Assembly: GCF_002806975.1 (NCBI RefSeq)
Contig: NZ_NIHD01000007.1
Location: 124,001 to 188,000 of the forward strand
Direction: 5' to 3'
DNA length: 64,000 nt
Source of the DNA: Marinobacter aromaticivorans
GTDB lineage: Bacteria; Pseudomonadota; Gammaproteobacteria; Pseudomonadales; Oleiphilaceae
The notes beneath the pieces were generated by a model. It saw nothing but the letters and a program-made list of their open reading frames with translations. It was not told where the DNA came from and made no database searches. This document shows positions 29,094 to 38,978 of this stretch, in pieces. A program made the translations under genes and the position numbers. The stretch's first letter is position 1. The number at the start of each line of letters is the position of its first letter.

Positions 29094-29771
29094 ATGGATA
29101 TATATTGGGAGCCCGTCTGGCTCACCCTGAAGCTTGCAGGCCTGACTACCGCCCTGCTTTTGTTAGTGGGAACACCCATCGCCTGGTGGCTGGCCCGCAG
29201 CAACCATTGGCTCAGACAGCCCATTTCGGCCATTGTTGCGCTGCCTCTGGTGCTGCCGCCCACGGTTCTGGGTTTTTACCTGCTGGTATTGATGGGGCCC
29301 AAAGGCGTGGTTGGGCAGATCACCGAACAGCTGGGGCTTGGTCTGCTTCCTTTCACTTTTGAAGGGCTGGTGATTGCATCGGTTATCTATTCGCTGCCGT
29401 TTACCGTTCAGCCGCTGCAGAACGCCTTTGGCTCAATCAACCGGCAACTATTGGAGGTGGCCTCCACGCTCCGGGCCTCACCCCGGGACCGATTCTTTTC
29501 CGTTGTCGTGCCTTTGGCCCGGCCCGGCTTTCTCACCGCCAGCGTACTCACCTTCGCCCATACCATCGGTGAATTCGGCGTTGTGTTGATGATTGGCGGC
29601 AACATTCCCGGTGAAACCAAGGTGCTCTCCGTCGCTATCTACGACCACGTGGAATCCCTGGAATACACACAGGCCCACTGGCTCTCTGCCGGCATGGTGG
29701 TGTTCTCCTTCGTGGTACTGGTAACGCTCTACTCCCTCAACGGCCGGATGCAGTCCGGGCTGGTGAAGTAA
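29094..29771 (+). CDS. modB: Molybdate ABC transporter permease ModB
   Basis: A 225-residue permease with about five transmembrane helices. It shows the ModB stretch PLVLPPTVLGFYLLVLMGP and the ATPase-contacting EVASTLRASPRDRFFSVVVPLARPG, followed by LTFAHTIGEFGVVLMIGGNIPGET. The TAA stop overlaps the modC ATG by one base, indicating coupled translation. Confidence 0.94.
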   Translation: MDIYWEPVWLTLKLAGLTTALLLLVGTPIAWWLARSNHWLRQPISAIVALPLVLPPTVLGFYLLVLMGPKGVVGQITEQLGLGLLPFTFEGLVIASVIYSLPFTVQPLQNAFGSINRQLLEVASTLRASPRDRFFSVVVPLARPGFLTASVLTFAHTIGEFGVVLMIGGNIPGETKVLSVAIYDHVESLEYTQAHWLSAGMVVFSFVVLVTLYSLNGRMQSGLVK

Positions 29772-30850
29772 TGGCGGCAGCAGGAATACAGGCACGCTTC
29801 GCCTGCAGTGTCGGTAACTTTGCACTTGACGTGGATCTGGATCTCCCGGGTAGCGGGCTCACCGCCCTGTTCGGGCACTCGGGTTGCGGAAAAACCACCT
29901 TGTTGCGCTGCATGGCGGGTCTTCAGAGCGCAGATGGCATCATGCGCGTTAACGGTGACCAATGGCAGAGTGGAACTGACAGCCGTCCTGTTCACCAAAG
30001 GCCTCTTGCTTATGTGTTTCAGGAAACCAGCCTGTTCCCCCACCTCTCGGTGAAGCGCAACCTGATGTACGGGTACAGGCGAATTCCCGAAAGTGAACGC
30101 CGGATATCGTTTGACCAGGCTGTTCAATGGCTGGGCCTCTCGCGCCTGCTTGGCCGGATGCCTGAAAAGTTATCAGGGGGGGAGCGCCAGCGTGTGGCGA
30201 TCGCCCGGGCACTGCTCACCAGCCCAAAGCTTCTGCTGATGGATGAGCCTCTGTCTGCCCTCGATCAGGCCAGCAAAAGGGAGATCATGCCCTATCTGGA
30301 GGCCTTGCGGGACAACCTCGCTATCCCCATGCTCTATGTCTCCCACTCCACCGCAGAGGTTGCGCGATTGGCGGATCACATTGTGATGATGGATGGAGGC
30401 CGGGTAGTTGCCGAGGGCCCGCTGCAAACAATCATGGCACGCACAGATCAGCCCTTTGGGCTTGAGGAAGATTCGGGGGTAATTCTGGATGCCACAGTGT
30501 CAGAACACGACGAGCATTGGCATCTGTGCCGGGCCGATTTTGCAGGAGGCCACCTCTGGCTGCGTGCCGATGGACACCTGGCAATCGGGCAAAGGATTCG
30601 CTTGCAGGTGCTGGCAAGGGATATCAGCCTGGCCAGAAGCCGACAGACTGATCAGAGCATTCAAAACCTGCTGCCCGCCATGGTTGATGAAGTCGCCTCG
30701 GACGTACGCCCGGGAACATCCATGGTCAGACTGCTGGCAGGGCAAACTCCGTTTCTCTCGCGCCTGACCACACGAGCGGTACATACTCTTGCGATTGAAC
30801 CCGGCCAGAAAGTCTGGATGCAGATCAAATCTGTAGCCATAGTTGATTGA
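29771..30850 (+). CDS. modC: Molybdate ABC transporter ATPase ModC
   Basis: A 359-residue ATPase. Walker A is GHSGCGKTTLLRCMAG near residue 36, the signature is LSGGERQRVAIARAL, Walker B is LLLMDEPLSALD, and the H-loop lies in MLYVSHSTAEVARLAD. A C-terminal TOBE/MOP domain (about 290-355, RIRLQVLARDISLARS) can bind molybdate and regulate transport. It completes modABC and powers molybdate uptake for molybdenum-cofactor enzymes. Confidence 0.95.
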   Translation: MAAAGIQARFACSVGNFALDVDLDLPGSGLTALFGHSGCGKTTLLRCMAGLQSADGIMRVNGDQWQSGTDSRPVHQRPLAYVFQETSLFPHLSVKRNLMYGYRRIPESERRISFDQAVQWLGLSRLLGRMPEKLSGGERQRVAIARALLTSPKLLLMDEPLSALDQASKREIMPYLEALRDNLAIPMLYVSHSTAEVARLADHIVMMDGGRVVAEGPLQTIMARTDQPFGLEEDSGVILDATVSEHDEHWHLCRADFAGGHLWLRADGHLAIGQRIRLQVLARDISLARSRQTDQSIQNLLPAMVDEVASDVRPGTSMVRLLAGQTPFLSRLTTRAVHTLAIEPGQKVWMQIKSVAIVD

Positions 30851-30952
30851 TCTGCCGGACCGGTTTCTGGCCCATTTGGCCACAGCCGTTCCAGCCCCCG
30901 GCAAGTAAGCTCCCAAGCGTAAACCGTTCAATTGCAGATGACGGGAACCGCA

Positions 30953-31822
30953 ATGACCTCCAGAACACACCGCGTTGCCAGCGGCAAACTATCACTCCAC
31001 GCCGTAACCCAGGGAAATCCGGAAGCTACGCCGCTGATGATGGTTCACGGGTACCCGGACAATCACCATATCTGGGACAAAGTGGCGGATGCGCTGGCAG
31101 ACGATTTCTTTGTGGTTCGATACGATGTCCGTGGCGCCGGCCTTTCCGACAAACCCGAACGCACACGGGATTACCGGCTATCCTTGCTGGCCGGGGATCT
31201 CAGGGCCGTTGTTGAGCAACTATTGCCGGGCCGCCGGTTTCACCTGCTCGCCCACGACTGGGGCTCGATACAGAGTTGGGAATCTGTGGGCTCCGGCCCG
31301 CTGCAGGAGCGGATTCTTTCCTATACGACCCTTTCCGGCCCCTGCCTTGACCATGTCGCAGCCTGGCTCAGAGCCGAAGCCCTGGATCTTACCGGCGGAG
31401 GTTCTGGCAGAGTTGCCAGGCAGTTGCTGCGATCCTGGTATGTTTTCCTCTTTCAGCTCCCTGTTGTACCGGAAACCCTCTGGCGCATGGGGCTGGACAG
31501 GAAGTGGCCGGCTCTGTTGCAGCGGGAAGGCGTTACGGATGCCTGTTTCAGCACGCTGCAAAAGGCCGATGGACGCTTTGGAGTAAAGCTTTACCGGGCC
31601 AACTTCCTGCCGCGGCTGCTGAAACCGCGACCAAGATTCGCCACCTGCCCGGTGCAACTGATCATTCTGGACAGGGACAAATATGTTGGCGAGGACCTTT
31701 TCCGCCAGCAAAACCATTGGGCTGCCAGACTTACCTGCAGGCGGCTGGATGCAACACACTGGGCACCTCTCACTGAACCGGAGGCAATTGCCAGTGCAGT
31801 GCGCAGTTTTATCCGGCCTTAA
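30953..31822 (+). CDS. Alpha/beta hydrolase, epoxide-hydrolase-like
   Basis: A 289-residue protein with an alpha/beta hydrolase fold. The oxyanion segment is [13 protein letters not shown] near residue 30, followed by [15 protein letters not shown]. The nucleophile elbow [10 protein letters not shown] carries Asp, as in epoxide hydrolases and dehalogenases. The C-terminal catalytic histidine is in [14 protein letters not shown]. The start is uncertain: ATG 30953 is chosen, with in-frame ATG 30938 and TTG 30932 as alternatives. Its end overlaps the 3' end of vfr by 4 bases (convergent). The substrate is unknown. Confidence 0.82.
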   Translation: MTSRTHRVASGKLSLHAVTQGNPEATPLMMVHGYPDNHHIWDKVADALADDFFVVRYDVRGAGLSDKPERTRDYRLSLLAGDLRAVVEQLLPGRRFHLLAHDWGSIQSWESVGSGPLQERILSYTTLSGPCLDHVAAWLRAEALDLTGGGSGRVARQLLRSWYVFLFQLPVVPETLWRMGLDRKWPALLQREGVTDACFSTLQKADGRFGVKLYRANFLPRLLKPRPRFATCPVQLIILDRDKYVGEDLFRQQNHWAARLTCRRLDATHWAPLTEPEAIASAVRSFIRP

Positions 31823-32460
31823 CGGGTCCCGTAAACCACCATGGTTTTGCCTTTGACCATTACCAGCCCCTGCTCTTCCAGGGTCTTGAGTACCCGGCCA
31901 ACCATTTCGCGGGAGCAGCCTACAATACGGCCAATTTCCTGGCGGGTGATCTTGATCTGCATGCCATCCGGGTGTGTCATGGCATCCGGCTCCTTGCACA
32001 GATCCAGCAAAGTGCGGGCAACGCGACCGGTTACGTCCAGAAACGCCAGGTCGCCAACCTTGCGCGTGGTCTGGCGCAGACGTGACGCCATCTGTTCACC
32101 AATAAAATAGAGAACCCGCGGATCCTGCTGGGCAATTTCACGGAATTTGGTGTAGCTGATTTCAGCCACTTCACACTCGGTTTTGGCTTTTACCCAGGCG
32201 CTGCGGGAATCCATGTTATCGAACAACCCCATCTCGCCAAAAAAGTCCCCGGCGTTGAGGTAGGCCATGATCATCTCGCGGCCGTCGTCGTCTTCGATGA
32301 TAACCGTTACGGAACCCTTGACTATGTAAAACAGGGAATCGCTTTTGTCGCCGGCGTAAATAATGGTGCTCTTGGCCGGATAACGGCGGCGATGACATTG
32401 CGAAAGAAAATAATCGAGATGCTTGGTTTTCTGCTCAACCGGCTTGACGATAGTGGCCAT
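31819..32460 (-). CDS. vfr: cAMP-responsive regulator Vfr/CRP
   Basis: A 213-residue CRP-family activator very close to Pseudomonas Vfr. The cyclic-nucleotide domain has [32 protein letters not shown], and the ribose/phosphate-contact RSAW segment. The winged helix has [20 protein letters not shown], with the DNA-recognition helix near residue 180. It ends in [14 protein letters not shown] as Vfr does. In pseudomonads Vfr controls virulence, twitching and quorum sensing. The neighbours yhfA and prkB reproduce the E. coli crp locus. Confidence 0.93.
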   Translation of the reverse strand: MATIVKPVEQKTKHLDYFLSQCHRRRYPAKSTIIYAGDKSDSLFYIVKGSVTVIIEDDDGREMIMAYLNAGDFFGEMGLFDNMDSRSAWVKAKTECEVAEISYTKFREIAQQDPRVLYFIGEQMASRLRQTTRKVGDLAFLDVTGRVARTLLDLCKEPDAMTHPDGMQIKITRQEIGRIVGCSREMVGRVLKTLEEQGLVMVKGKTMVVYGTR

Positions 32461-32736
32461 GGTGCGAGTCGTGCCTCCTCAAATACTGGCGGGTTCCGAT
32501 GTTTGTTGTTCACCCGACTTTCCCTGCGGGTTCATTTATTTTTCGTACAGATCAGAGCAACTTATAACAAGAAGGCCTGCTCCGGGCAACCGGAAAGAGT
32601 ATACAGGATGTATCTGGAAACGGTGTCACCAGTCGCCAGCCCCTGCCCGCAAACCCGGGTTGTGCTAGCATCCTGTCCCAGTCGTTTATCCCGGGCCGGC
32701 GCACGCCTGCCCTTGTCTAACAGGAGATTACCCGTC

Positions 32737-33159
32737 ATGAAAGCAACCATCGACTGGACAGGCAACACCAGCTTCCGGGCCACCAGTGGCTCCGGACACT
32801 CCGTGCAACTGGACGGGCCACCCGATCACGGCGGCGAAAATCTGGGGCCCCGCCCCATGGAAATGCTGCTGATGGGCCTTGGAGGCTGTTCGTCATTTGA
32901 TGTCATGAGCATTCTGAAAAAAAGCCGGCAGGATGTCACTGCCTGCCATACCGAACTGGAAGCCGAGCGGGCAGACGCCGTGCCTGCAGTCTTCACCAGG
33001 ATCCATCTTCATTTCGTGGTGACCGGTCGAAACCTCAGGGAAAACCAGGTAAAACGGGCTGTGAGCCTGTCCGCAGAGAAGTATTGTTCTGCCTCTATCA
33101 TGCTTGAAAAAGCAGGCGTGGAAATCACTCACAGCTACGAAATACGTACCACTGAATAG
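32737..33159 (+). CDS. OsmC family protein (YhfA-like)
   Basis: A 140-residue OsmC/Ohr-family protein. MKATIDWTGNTSFRATSGSG begins the fold. The family cysteines appear in MGLGGCSSFDVMSIL (peroxidatic-type Cys) and in EKYCSASIML (second Cys). The ATG at 32737 with CAGGAG upstream is chosen. It diverges from vfr across a 276-base gap, as yhfA does from crp in E. coli. A thiol-peroxidase-type activity is possible but unproven for the YhfA branch. Confidence 0.87.
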   Translation: MKATIDWTGNTSFRATSGSGHSVQLDGPPDHGGENLGPRPMEMLLMGLGGCSSFDVMSILKKSRQDVTACHTELEAERADAVPAVFTRIHLHFVVTGRNLRENQVKRAVSLSAEKYCSASIMLEKAGVEITHSYEIRTTE

Positions 33160-33329
33160 ACCCTGCTCGCGGCACTATTCAATACCTGGCGGGGCGTGCA
33201 TAATACCGCCCTTTCTCCGCCGGTCTGCGCAAAAGGTGTACTACCTGGTCAGTAGTCGGTGGCGGCCTGTGCAGAGCATGCAATTGCCGCTCTGTCGTCA
33301 TTCATCTCCATAATCCGGAGGGGCTGAGT

Positions 33330-34127
33330 ATGGAACCCAAACTCCAGTTACACGGTTTCAACAACCTGACCAAATCCCTGAGCTTCAATATCTACGACAT
33401 CTGTTACGCGCAGACCGAAGAACAACGCGCAGGCTACATTGATTACATTGACGAGATGTACAATGCGGAACGTCTCACCCAGATCCTGACCGACGTGGTC
33501 AAGATCATCGGCGCCAATATTCTCAACATCGCCCGCCAGGATTACGAACCCCACGGTGCCTCGGTCACCATGCTTATTGCCGAGCACGAACTGTCCAGCG
33601 GAGAAGAACCTGACAATGAAGAATCGCCCGGCCCGCTGCCCGACACCATCGTGGCGCATCTGGACAAAAGCCATGTAACCGTCCACACCTACCCGGAAAG
33701 CCACCCCCACGAGGGGATCAGCACCTTCCGGGCAGACATCGACGTGTCTACCTGCGGCCTGATCTCACCTTTGAAAGTGCTGAACTATCTGATCCACAGT
33801 TTCGATTCCGATGTGGTAACCGTTGACTACCGTGTGCGCGGGTTTACCCGTGATGTGGACGGCACCAAGCATTACATTGATCACGACATCAACTCGATCC
33901 AGAACTATCTGACGGAAGATACCCAGAAAGCCTACCAGATGATCGATGTAAACGTTTATCAGGAAAACCTCTTCCACACCAAGATGATGCTGAAAGAGTT
34001 CCATCTGGATAACCACGTGTTCGGCGAAAATGCCGATGAACTGGACCCGGAGGTAGCCAGGTCTATCGAGGACAGGCTTCGCCGCGAAAAGCTGGAGATT
34101 TTCTACTCCCGCAACATGGAAGAGTAG
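33330..34127 (+). CDS. speD: S-adenosylmethionine decarboxylase proenzyme SpeD
   Basis: A 265-residue, E. coli-type pyruvoyl enzyme. The self-cleavage site lies in [18 protein letters not shown], at Lys113-Ser114. Downstream [20 protein letters not shown] and [14 protein letters not shown] match closely. It makes decarboxylated SAM for spermidine synthesis. It starts behind GGAG. It lies between yhfA and the converging prkB. Confidence 0.95.
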   Translation: MEPKLQLHGFNNLTKSLSFNIYDICYAQTEEQRAGYIDYIDEMYNAERLTQILTDVVKIIGANILNIARQDYEPHGASVTMLIAEHELSSGEEPDNEESPGPLPDTIVAHLDKSHVTVHTYPESHPHEGISTFRADIDVSTCGLISPLKVLNYLIHSFDSDVVTVDYRVRGFTRDVDGTKHYIDHDINSIQNYLTEDTQKAYQMIDVNVYQENLFHTKMMLKEFHLDNHVFGENADELDPEVARSIEDRLRREKLEIFYSRNMEE

Positions 34128-34142
34128 CGCCCGCCGGCAAAG

Positions 34143-35009
34143 TCAGGCAAACGCTTTCTGGGCAATCAGGCGCTGCACCATGGGCCTCACAATCAGGTCC
34201 ATGGCCAGCGCCATTTTTGTACCCGGGATAACCAATGTGTCATGGCGTGACAGGATGCTGTTCTGTATTGCCTGCAACAGGTAGGAAAAATCCACCTCGG
34301 AAGCATCCCGGAATCGGATCACCAGCATGCTCTCATCCTCCGTGGGCACATCCCGGACCACAAAAGGGTTGGAGGTGTCTACCAGGGGAATACGCTGGAA
34401 GTTGATATGGGTGTGGGAAAACTGAGGCACTATGTCGTGGACATAGTCATCCATACGGTTGATGATCGTTGTAACGACGGCTTCCTGGCTGTAACCACGC
34501 TGATGGGTATCCCGGTGTATTTTCTGTATCCACTCCAGGTTTACGATGGGCACCACCCCGATAAGCAGGTCCACATACTGGGCAATGTTAAATGCCTCAC
34601 TCACCACCGCCCCGTGCAGCCCCTCGTAGAATAACAGATCGGTGTCCGGCGCAAGGGAGCCCCAGGGCGTAAACGTGCCCGCTTTGTGGCCTTCGGCCTG
34701 CAGTTCGCGATCCTCATCATGAACATACTGGCGGTAACGGCCATTGCCTGTCTGGCCGTAATCGTAAAACAGCGCTTCCAGCTTATCGATGTGGTTGGCT
34801 GCGAGAGCAAAATGGTTACGCTCACCAAACTGGCCTTTGGCGGCCAGCCGTGCCATTTGCTCCCGGTTATAGCGGTGAAAGCTGTCACCACTGACCATGG
34901 CCGCTTTCAACCCTTCACTGGCAAACATGCGCCGGAAAATCTGGCCGGTGGTGCTGGTACCAGCGCCAGACGAGCCTGTGACTGCGATAACAGGATGCCG
35001 CTTTGACAT
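34143..35009 (-). CDS. prkB: Phosphoribulokinase-family protein PrkB
   Basis: A 288-residue kinase with the P-loop AVTGSSGAGTSTTGQIF near residue 9, SGDSFHRYNREQM, and FYEGLHGAVVSEAFN. It matches the phosphoribulokinase family (E. coli PrkB at the crp locus). No RuBisCO gene is in the window, so a Calvin-cycle role is not implied and the physiological substrate is uncertain. It starts 2 bases after the large PilZ/DUF1631 gene, suggesting co-transcription. Confidence 0.87.
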   Translation of the reverse strand: MSKRHPVIAVTGSSGAGTSTTGQIFRRMFASEGLKAAMVSGDSFHRYNREQMARLAAKGQFGERNHFALAANHIDKLEALFYDYGQTGNGRYRQYVHDEDRELQAEGHKAGTFTPWGSLAPDTDLLFYEGLHGAVVSEAFNIAQYVDLLIGVVPIVNLEWIQKIHRDTHQRGYSQEAVVTTIINRMDDYVHDIVPQFSHTHINFQRIPLVDTSNPFVVRDVPTEDESMLVIRFRDASEVDFSYLLQAIQNSILSRHDTLVIPGTKMALAMDLIVRPMVQRLIAQKAFA

Positions 35010-35011
35010 GG

Positions 35012-38000
35012 TCAGGTAAGACTGTCCAGGGAACAGGGTTTCTCGATCACAAAGCCCTGGGCATAATCCACACCCAGTTGCCGCAGCGTTTCGAGAACAT
35101 CGCGGGATTCAACCTGCCCGGCAATCACTTCGCGATCCATATAATGCGCCATATCCACCATGGACTTCACCATGGCACGATCGGTTTCACTGGTGTTGAG
35201 CTGGCCGGTGAACGCACTGTCTATCTTGATCAGATCAACCGGAAGCGAGCGCATGAATTCGAATGAACTGGGGCCGCTGCCAAAGTTACCGAGGCAGAAC
35301 CGGCAGCCCAGCTCTTTCATCTCGATGATAAAATCCGCGACCGCCTCTACGTCGTTAATGGCTGATGCTTCAGTAACCTCAAACCAGAGACGCTCAATGG
35401 GCGCGTCCTTTTCGCTCAGTTTTTCGTAAATGTATTCCAGCAAGGACTGGTCATTCAGTGAATAGCCCGAGAGGTTGATGCACACTCCTCCGAAATGCCG
35501 GGGGTCCGGCGCCTGCACCCTCAGCCAGTCAAGCATGTGCCCCACCACCCAGCGATCGACCGCCTGCATGCGTTCATACCGCTCTGCCATACGCACGAAG
35601 TCCCGGCCAGTGATAAGTACGCCAGCATCGTCGTACATGCTGATCAGCACTTCATACTGGGCCGCCATCCTGGTGCGACTGTGCAGAGGAATGATCTTCT
35701 GGCAGCGCAACAGCATACGCTCTTCGTCCAGATCGCCCAGGCTGGCAACCTTGGCTGCTATCTGCTCCTGGCGGGACTGGTCATCCGCATCCAGCGTGTA
35801 TTCCGCTATCTTACCGTGACCTTTTTGCCTGGCGGCTGCCAGAGCCTGTTCCGAGGCCCTCAGCCAGCGCTCCGCGCTCACCAGCCCTGGCAGCTCAGGT
35901 ACAACACCGACACTGGCCGACAACCGGTAACTGCGACCATGGTAAATGAACTCGGTTTCCTCCACCGCAGCAATCAGCTTGCGGGCTGAATCCTCTGCAT
36001 CCTCAGACGGCACCAGCATGCCGAACTCATTACCTGCGAGCCTGGCCAGCGGCATTCCGTCCCCGACATGATCCCGCAACAGGTCGGCAATGCGCTTGAG
36101 GGTGTCATCGCCGGCCTGATAGCCGGCGGTATCGTTCAGCAGGCGGAACTTGCGCAAATCCAGCCGCAGCAGGGAACGCTCGTCTTCGCGCCGGGCCAGT
36201 TGCTGGTCAAGCATGCGCTCAAATTCCCGGCGCGCCAGAAGCCCGGTCAGTTCGTCGTGGGTAGAGGCCCAGGACAACTGGTCATACACCTTGCGCACCA
36301 TGCGATCGATACTTTCATCCACCAGGGGTCGTTCGTACTGGCTATCCGGCACAATAATGCCCTTGCGCATCTGGCGTGCCAGAGCCTCAAGCTCCAGCTC
36401 CACAACCCGCATGCCCTGATGATTCACGAAAACGAACCGGCTGAAACCGCGAGCCACCCAGACCAGCCGGATATACTGGGGCTCATCGGGTTTTTCCTGA
36501 TCCCGCAGCCAGTCACCGGTCCGTAACTTCTGGGCGCGGTTTATCCAACGCTGCAAACTGCGCCGCTCGCGCTCTGAGAGGGACTGTTTGAGATCACTGG
36601 CAGGCTGGACCCTGGGCACTTCCACCATTTCCGGAGCGCTTTCCGGGCTGCGCACCAGGAACTGCTTCAGTTCGTCACGAATCTGCGAGGATGGCAGATG
36701 GTTACTGGAAATGGACGCCAGCCCATCCTGGATAACCCGGAGCAATTCCGGCAGATTCACCGTGCTGTCGCGATCATCAGCAAACGCCAGCAGTGAATCA
36801 ACAACAGACAGGTAGTCCTGCCAGATCTGGCTGTCCGGCCCCTGGCGGATCCAGGTCAGTGACAGCAGGTCGCGCCAGCCACCATCCAGCAGGCTGAGAA
36901 CGGCTTTGGGAATTTTGCGCCCGGCCAGCCTGCGGTTTAACACCTCGGCCACGGCGGCCTTGGACTCGGTAACTTTCTGGGCACCTTCCGCCGCTGCGGT
37001 TACCCGCTCGACGTTGCGACGATAAACCAGGTTCTGGCGGTCAATCAGGCCATCCAGTTCCTGGACCGTCTGTTCAAATACCCCGGTATCCTGTTCGAAC
37101 TCGGCAGTAATGCGCTGTATAAGCTCATCAACCCGACGCTGGACCACCGGGTTAAGGCGCCCCCCCTTGACCCCAAGCTGCGCCAACCGGTTCATCACAC
37201 CCCGGACCGGGCTGTTCTTGTCATCAAAGAAGGCGGGGTCACGCATCACCACTTTCAGGACCGGCACCTCCAGCTGACGCATGCGCTCCTGGGCATACTC
37301 GCTGAGTTTCGGGCTTTCAATAACAGAGCGGAAAAAACGATCCACAACATCCAGCGTATCCTGCTGCTCGTCGTCCAGCTTTTTGCTACCCGTCTCCAGG
37401 ATTTTCCCGACGACCCGTTCCCGCAGAGGCACAACATTCCCTGCAGACTCCACCGGCTCCGTTTGCAGCTGCTGAAGCTCGCGATGCAATTCGCCGGACG
37501 ACAGGGGCTGAGCATTCGCCGGAAAAGGGGGCGGTTCAATGTCGCCCCGTGTTGCACGGCTGGCGGCAAGTGTTCCCAACAGGCTTCGCACCGTAGCAAA
37601 GGCTGTTTGTGCGGCCTGGGCATAACCGCGAAACTCCTTACCCAGGCGCGACGCCCCGGCTTTGTTGTCAGGGCCAGCCAGAGGCTCCGCCGCGGCTTCA
37701 GCCGTGCTGGTCTGTGGCGCAGGTCGCTCTGGCTCTGCTGCAGATTGGCCGGGCAGTTTTTCCTCTGCGGCAGATTTGCCCGCAGGGGTGCTGGTGGCCT
37801 GCTCACTCAGGTATTTGCTCAGGTCCAGTTCCGGCAATACACCATGGCGGATCAGAATATTGTTCAGCTCCGTATAAAGCGGGCCAAGATGGTGCAATAC
37901 CGACTGTTCAAAAACCTTCAGGCAAATCTTCTCCACTTCCCGGGGGGCCTTGAGCTGACTCAGCCCGGCGTGGAAGGACTCGCACACAAGCGAGGGCCCA

Positions 38001-38788
38001 AGGGGGTTGTGATGCCCGGTGGCGTTGGCAATGCCCAGCTTGTCCAGGCGAAGCTTGAGCTGCAGCAGGTCTTTGCGATACTGGGTATCGGCCTTGGTCA
38101 CCATCACCCGGATGGTCAGCCAGTCTTCGAACTCGCCTTTGTCCACCACAGACAGCTCGGAACCGGGGAAACCCTTGGGTGCAGGCTTGAGTGGCGATTC
38201 AAGGCTGCGCGCCATCTGGTGCCAGATCACCCGCTGCCGGGCCTGAACCTGGCCGGAAAAGTCCATCAGTTCATTTGCCTGCTGATCGTTCGTGGCTTTC
38301 TGGGCCGATTCCTTCAAAGCTGCAGCCATTTGCACAAAGCAGGCGTCCATGAGCGGCTCTATGTGCTGGATAATCGCGCGCGCAGACTGGTGGAGTACAA
38401 ACTGGACGCGCTCACTGGGGGCTCGCAAGGAGGCCCGGTTCTGGCCACTGGAGCCGCCACATTGCCGCAACATGGAGGCAACGGCCTCCGGATTGGTACG
38501 GGTGAAATTAACGCCCATAGCGCCTTCGATGCGCCGCACTATACTGACGTGAAGATCGTGCCTGCGCTTCCCATCGGGGTCCCGGAAACGCACCACAAGC
38601 TCAGAGGGCGTGCCCGAGGCAAAAGCCCGGTCAAGCTTGCGGGAAGTCTCGCTGGAATAGCGAACAAAAAGCCCTTCTGCGCAGAAATCCGCGATCTGGC
38701 ACGGCAAGGGGGTACCCGTGCCAAGATCCAGCTGGGCAGCAAGTTTGATCGGTTTACGGGGGCTGCTTCGACGTTCTCTCGAATCCAT
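35012..38788 (-). CDS. PilZ - DUF1631 - degenerate GGDEF - degenerate EAL protein
   Basis: A 1258-residue cytoplasmic protein with four parts. A PilZ domain covers about residues 1-115: RxxxR in RRSSPRKP and IADFCAEGLFV in place of DxSxxG. A long helical DUF1631 region covers about 120-760. A GGDEF-like domain (about 850-990) has AGNEF at the active site, lacking the catalytic acidic third residue and the RxxD I-site. An EAL-like domain (about 1005-1255) has EVLI for EAL, GNFG where active enzymes have DDFG, and GQVES for EGVE. Both enzyme domains look inactive, so the protein is probably a multi-site c-di-GMP receptor or scaffold. Confidence 0.85.
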   Translation of the reverse strand: MDSRERRSSPRKPIKLAAQLDLGTGTPLPCQIADFCAEGLFVRYSSETSRKLDRAFASGTPSELVVRFRDPDGKRRHDLHVSIVRRIEGAMGVNFTRTNPEAVASMLRQCGGSSGQNRASLRAPSERVQFVLHQSARAIIQHIEPLMDACFVQMAAALKESAQKATNDQQANELMDFSGQVQARQRVIWHQMARSLESPLKPAPKGFPGSELSVVDKGEFEDWLTIRVMVTKADTQYRKDLLQLKLRLDKLGIANATGHHNPLGPSLVCESFHAGLSQLKAPREVEKICLKVFEQSVLHHLGPLYTELNNILIRHGVLPELDLSKYLSEQATSTPAGKSAAEEKLPGQSAAEPERPAPQTSTAEAAAEPLAGPDNKAGASRLGKEFRGYAQAAQTAFATVRSLLGTLAASRATRGDIEPPPFPANAQPLSSGELHRELQQLQTEPVESAGNVVPLRERVVGKILETGSKKLDDEQQDTLDVVDRFFRSVIESPKLSEYAQERMRQLEVPVLKVVMRDPAFFDDKNSPVRGVMNRLAQLGVKGGRLNPVVQRRVDELIQRITAEFEQDTGVFEQTVQELDGLIDRQNLVYRRNVERVTAAAEGAQKVTESKAAVAEVLNRRLAGRKIPKAVLSLLDGGWRDLLSLTWIRQGPDSQIWQDYLSVVDSLLAFADDRDSTVNLPELLRVIQDGLASISSNHLPSSQIRDELKQFLVRSPESAPEMVEVPRVQPASDLKQSLSERERRSLQRWINRAQKLRTGDWLRDQEKPDEPQYIRLVWVARGFSRFVFVNHQGMRVVELELEALARQMRKGIIVPDSQYERPLVDESIDRMVRKVYDQLSWASTHDELTGLLARREFERMLDQQLARREDERSLLRLDLRKFRLLNDTAGYQAGDDTLKRIADLLRDHVGDGMPLARLAGNEFGMLVPSEDAEDSARKLIAAVEETEFIYHGRSYRLSASVGVVPELPGLVSAERWLRASEQALAAARQKGHGKIAEYTLDADDQSRQEQIAAKVASLGDLDEERMLLRCQKIIPLHSRTRMAAQYEVLISMYDDAGVLITGRDFVRMAERYERMQAVDRWVVGHMLDWLRVQAPDPRHFGGVCINLSGYSLNDQSLLEYIYEKLSEKDAPIERLWFEVTEASAINDVEAVADFIIEMKELGCRFCLGNFGSGPSSFEFMRSLPVDLIKIDSAFTGQLNTSETDRAMVKSMVDMAHYMDREVIAGQVESRDVLETLRQLGVDYAQGFVIEKPCSLDSLT

Positions 38789-38978
38789 GAACTACCTGAT
38801 ATTGCACATAGCCGGAGGGGGCTGCGTATTTGCCCGCTAGCGACTGGCGTCCCTGAAAAGTGGCCGCTGCCACCTTCTTTTATGAATAAACTGATGGTAC
38901 TTATAGCTGCTTTTATATGAGTGTACTATAGCGATCCATTAGGGGCACATAAACCATTCAGCGATTATAACGCAACCT

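Noticed and set aside
34143..35009. Phosphoribulokinase as evidence for CO2 fixation
   Set aside because: The gene is PrkB-like at a crp-type locus, and no RuBisCO or other Calvin-cycle-specific gene is present in the window.
37463..38920. 485-codon plus-strand frame opposite the PilZ/DUF1631 gene
   Set aside because: Composition is that of an antisense shadow (Arg/Gln/Gly-rich with no motif), and the minus-strand gene is continuous with clear domains.
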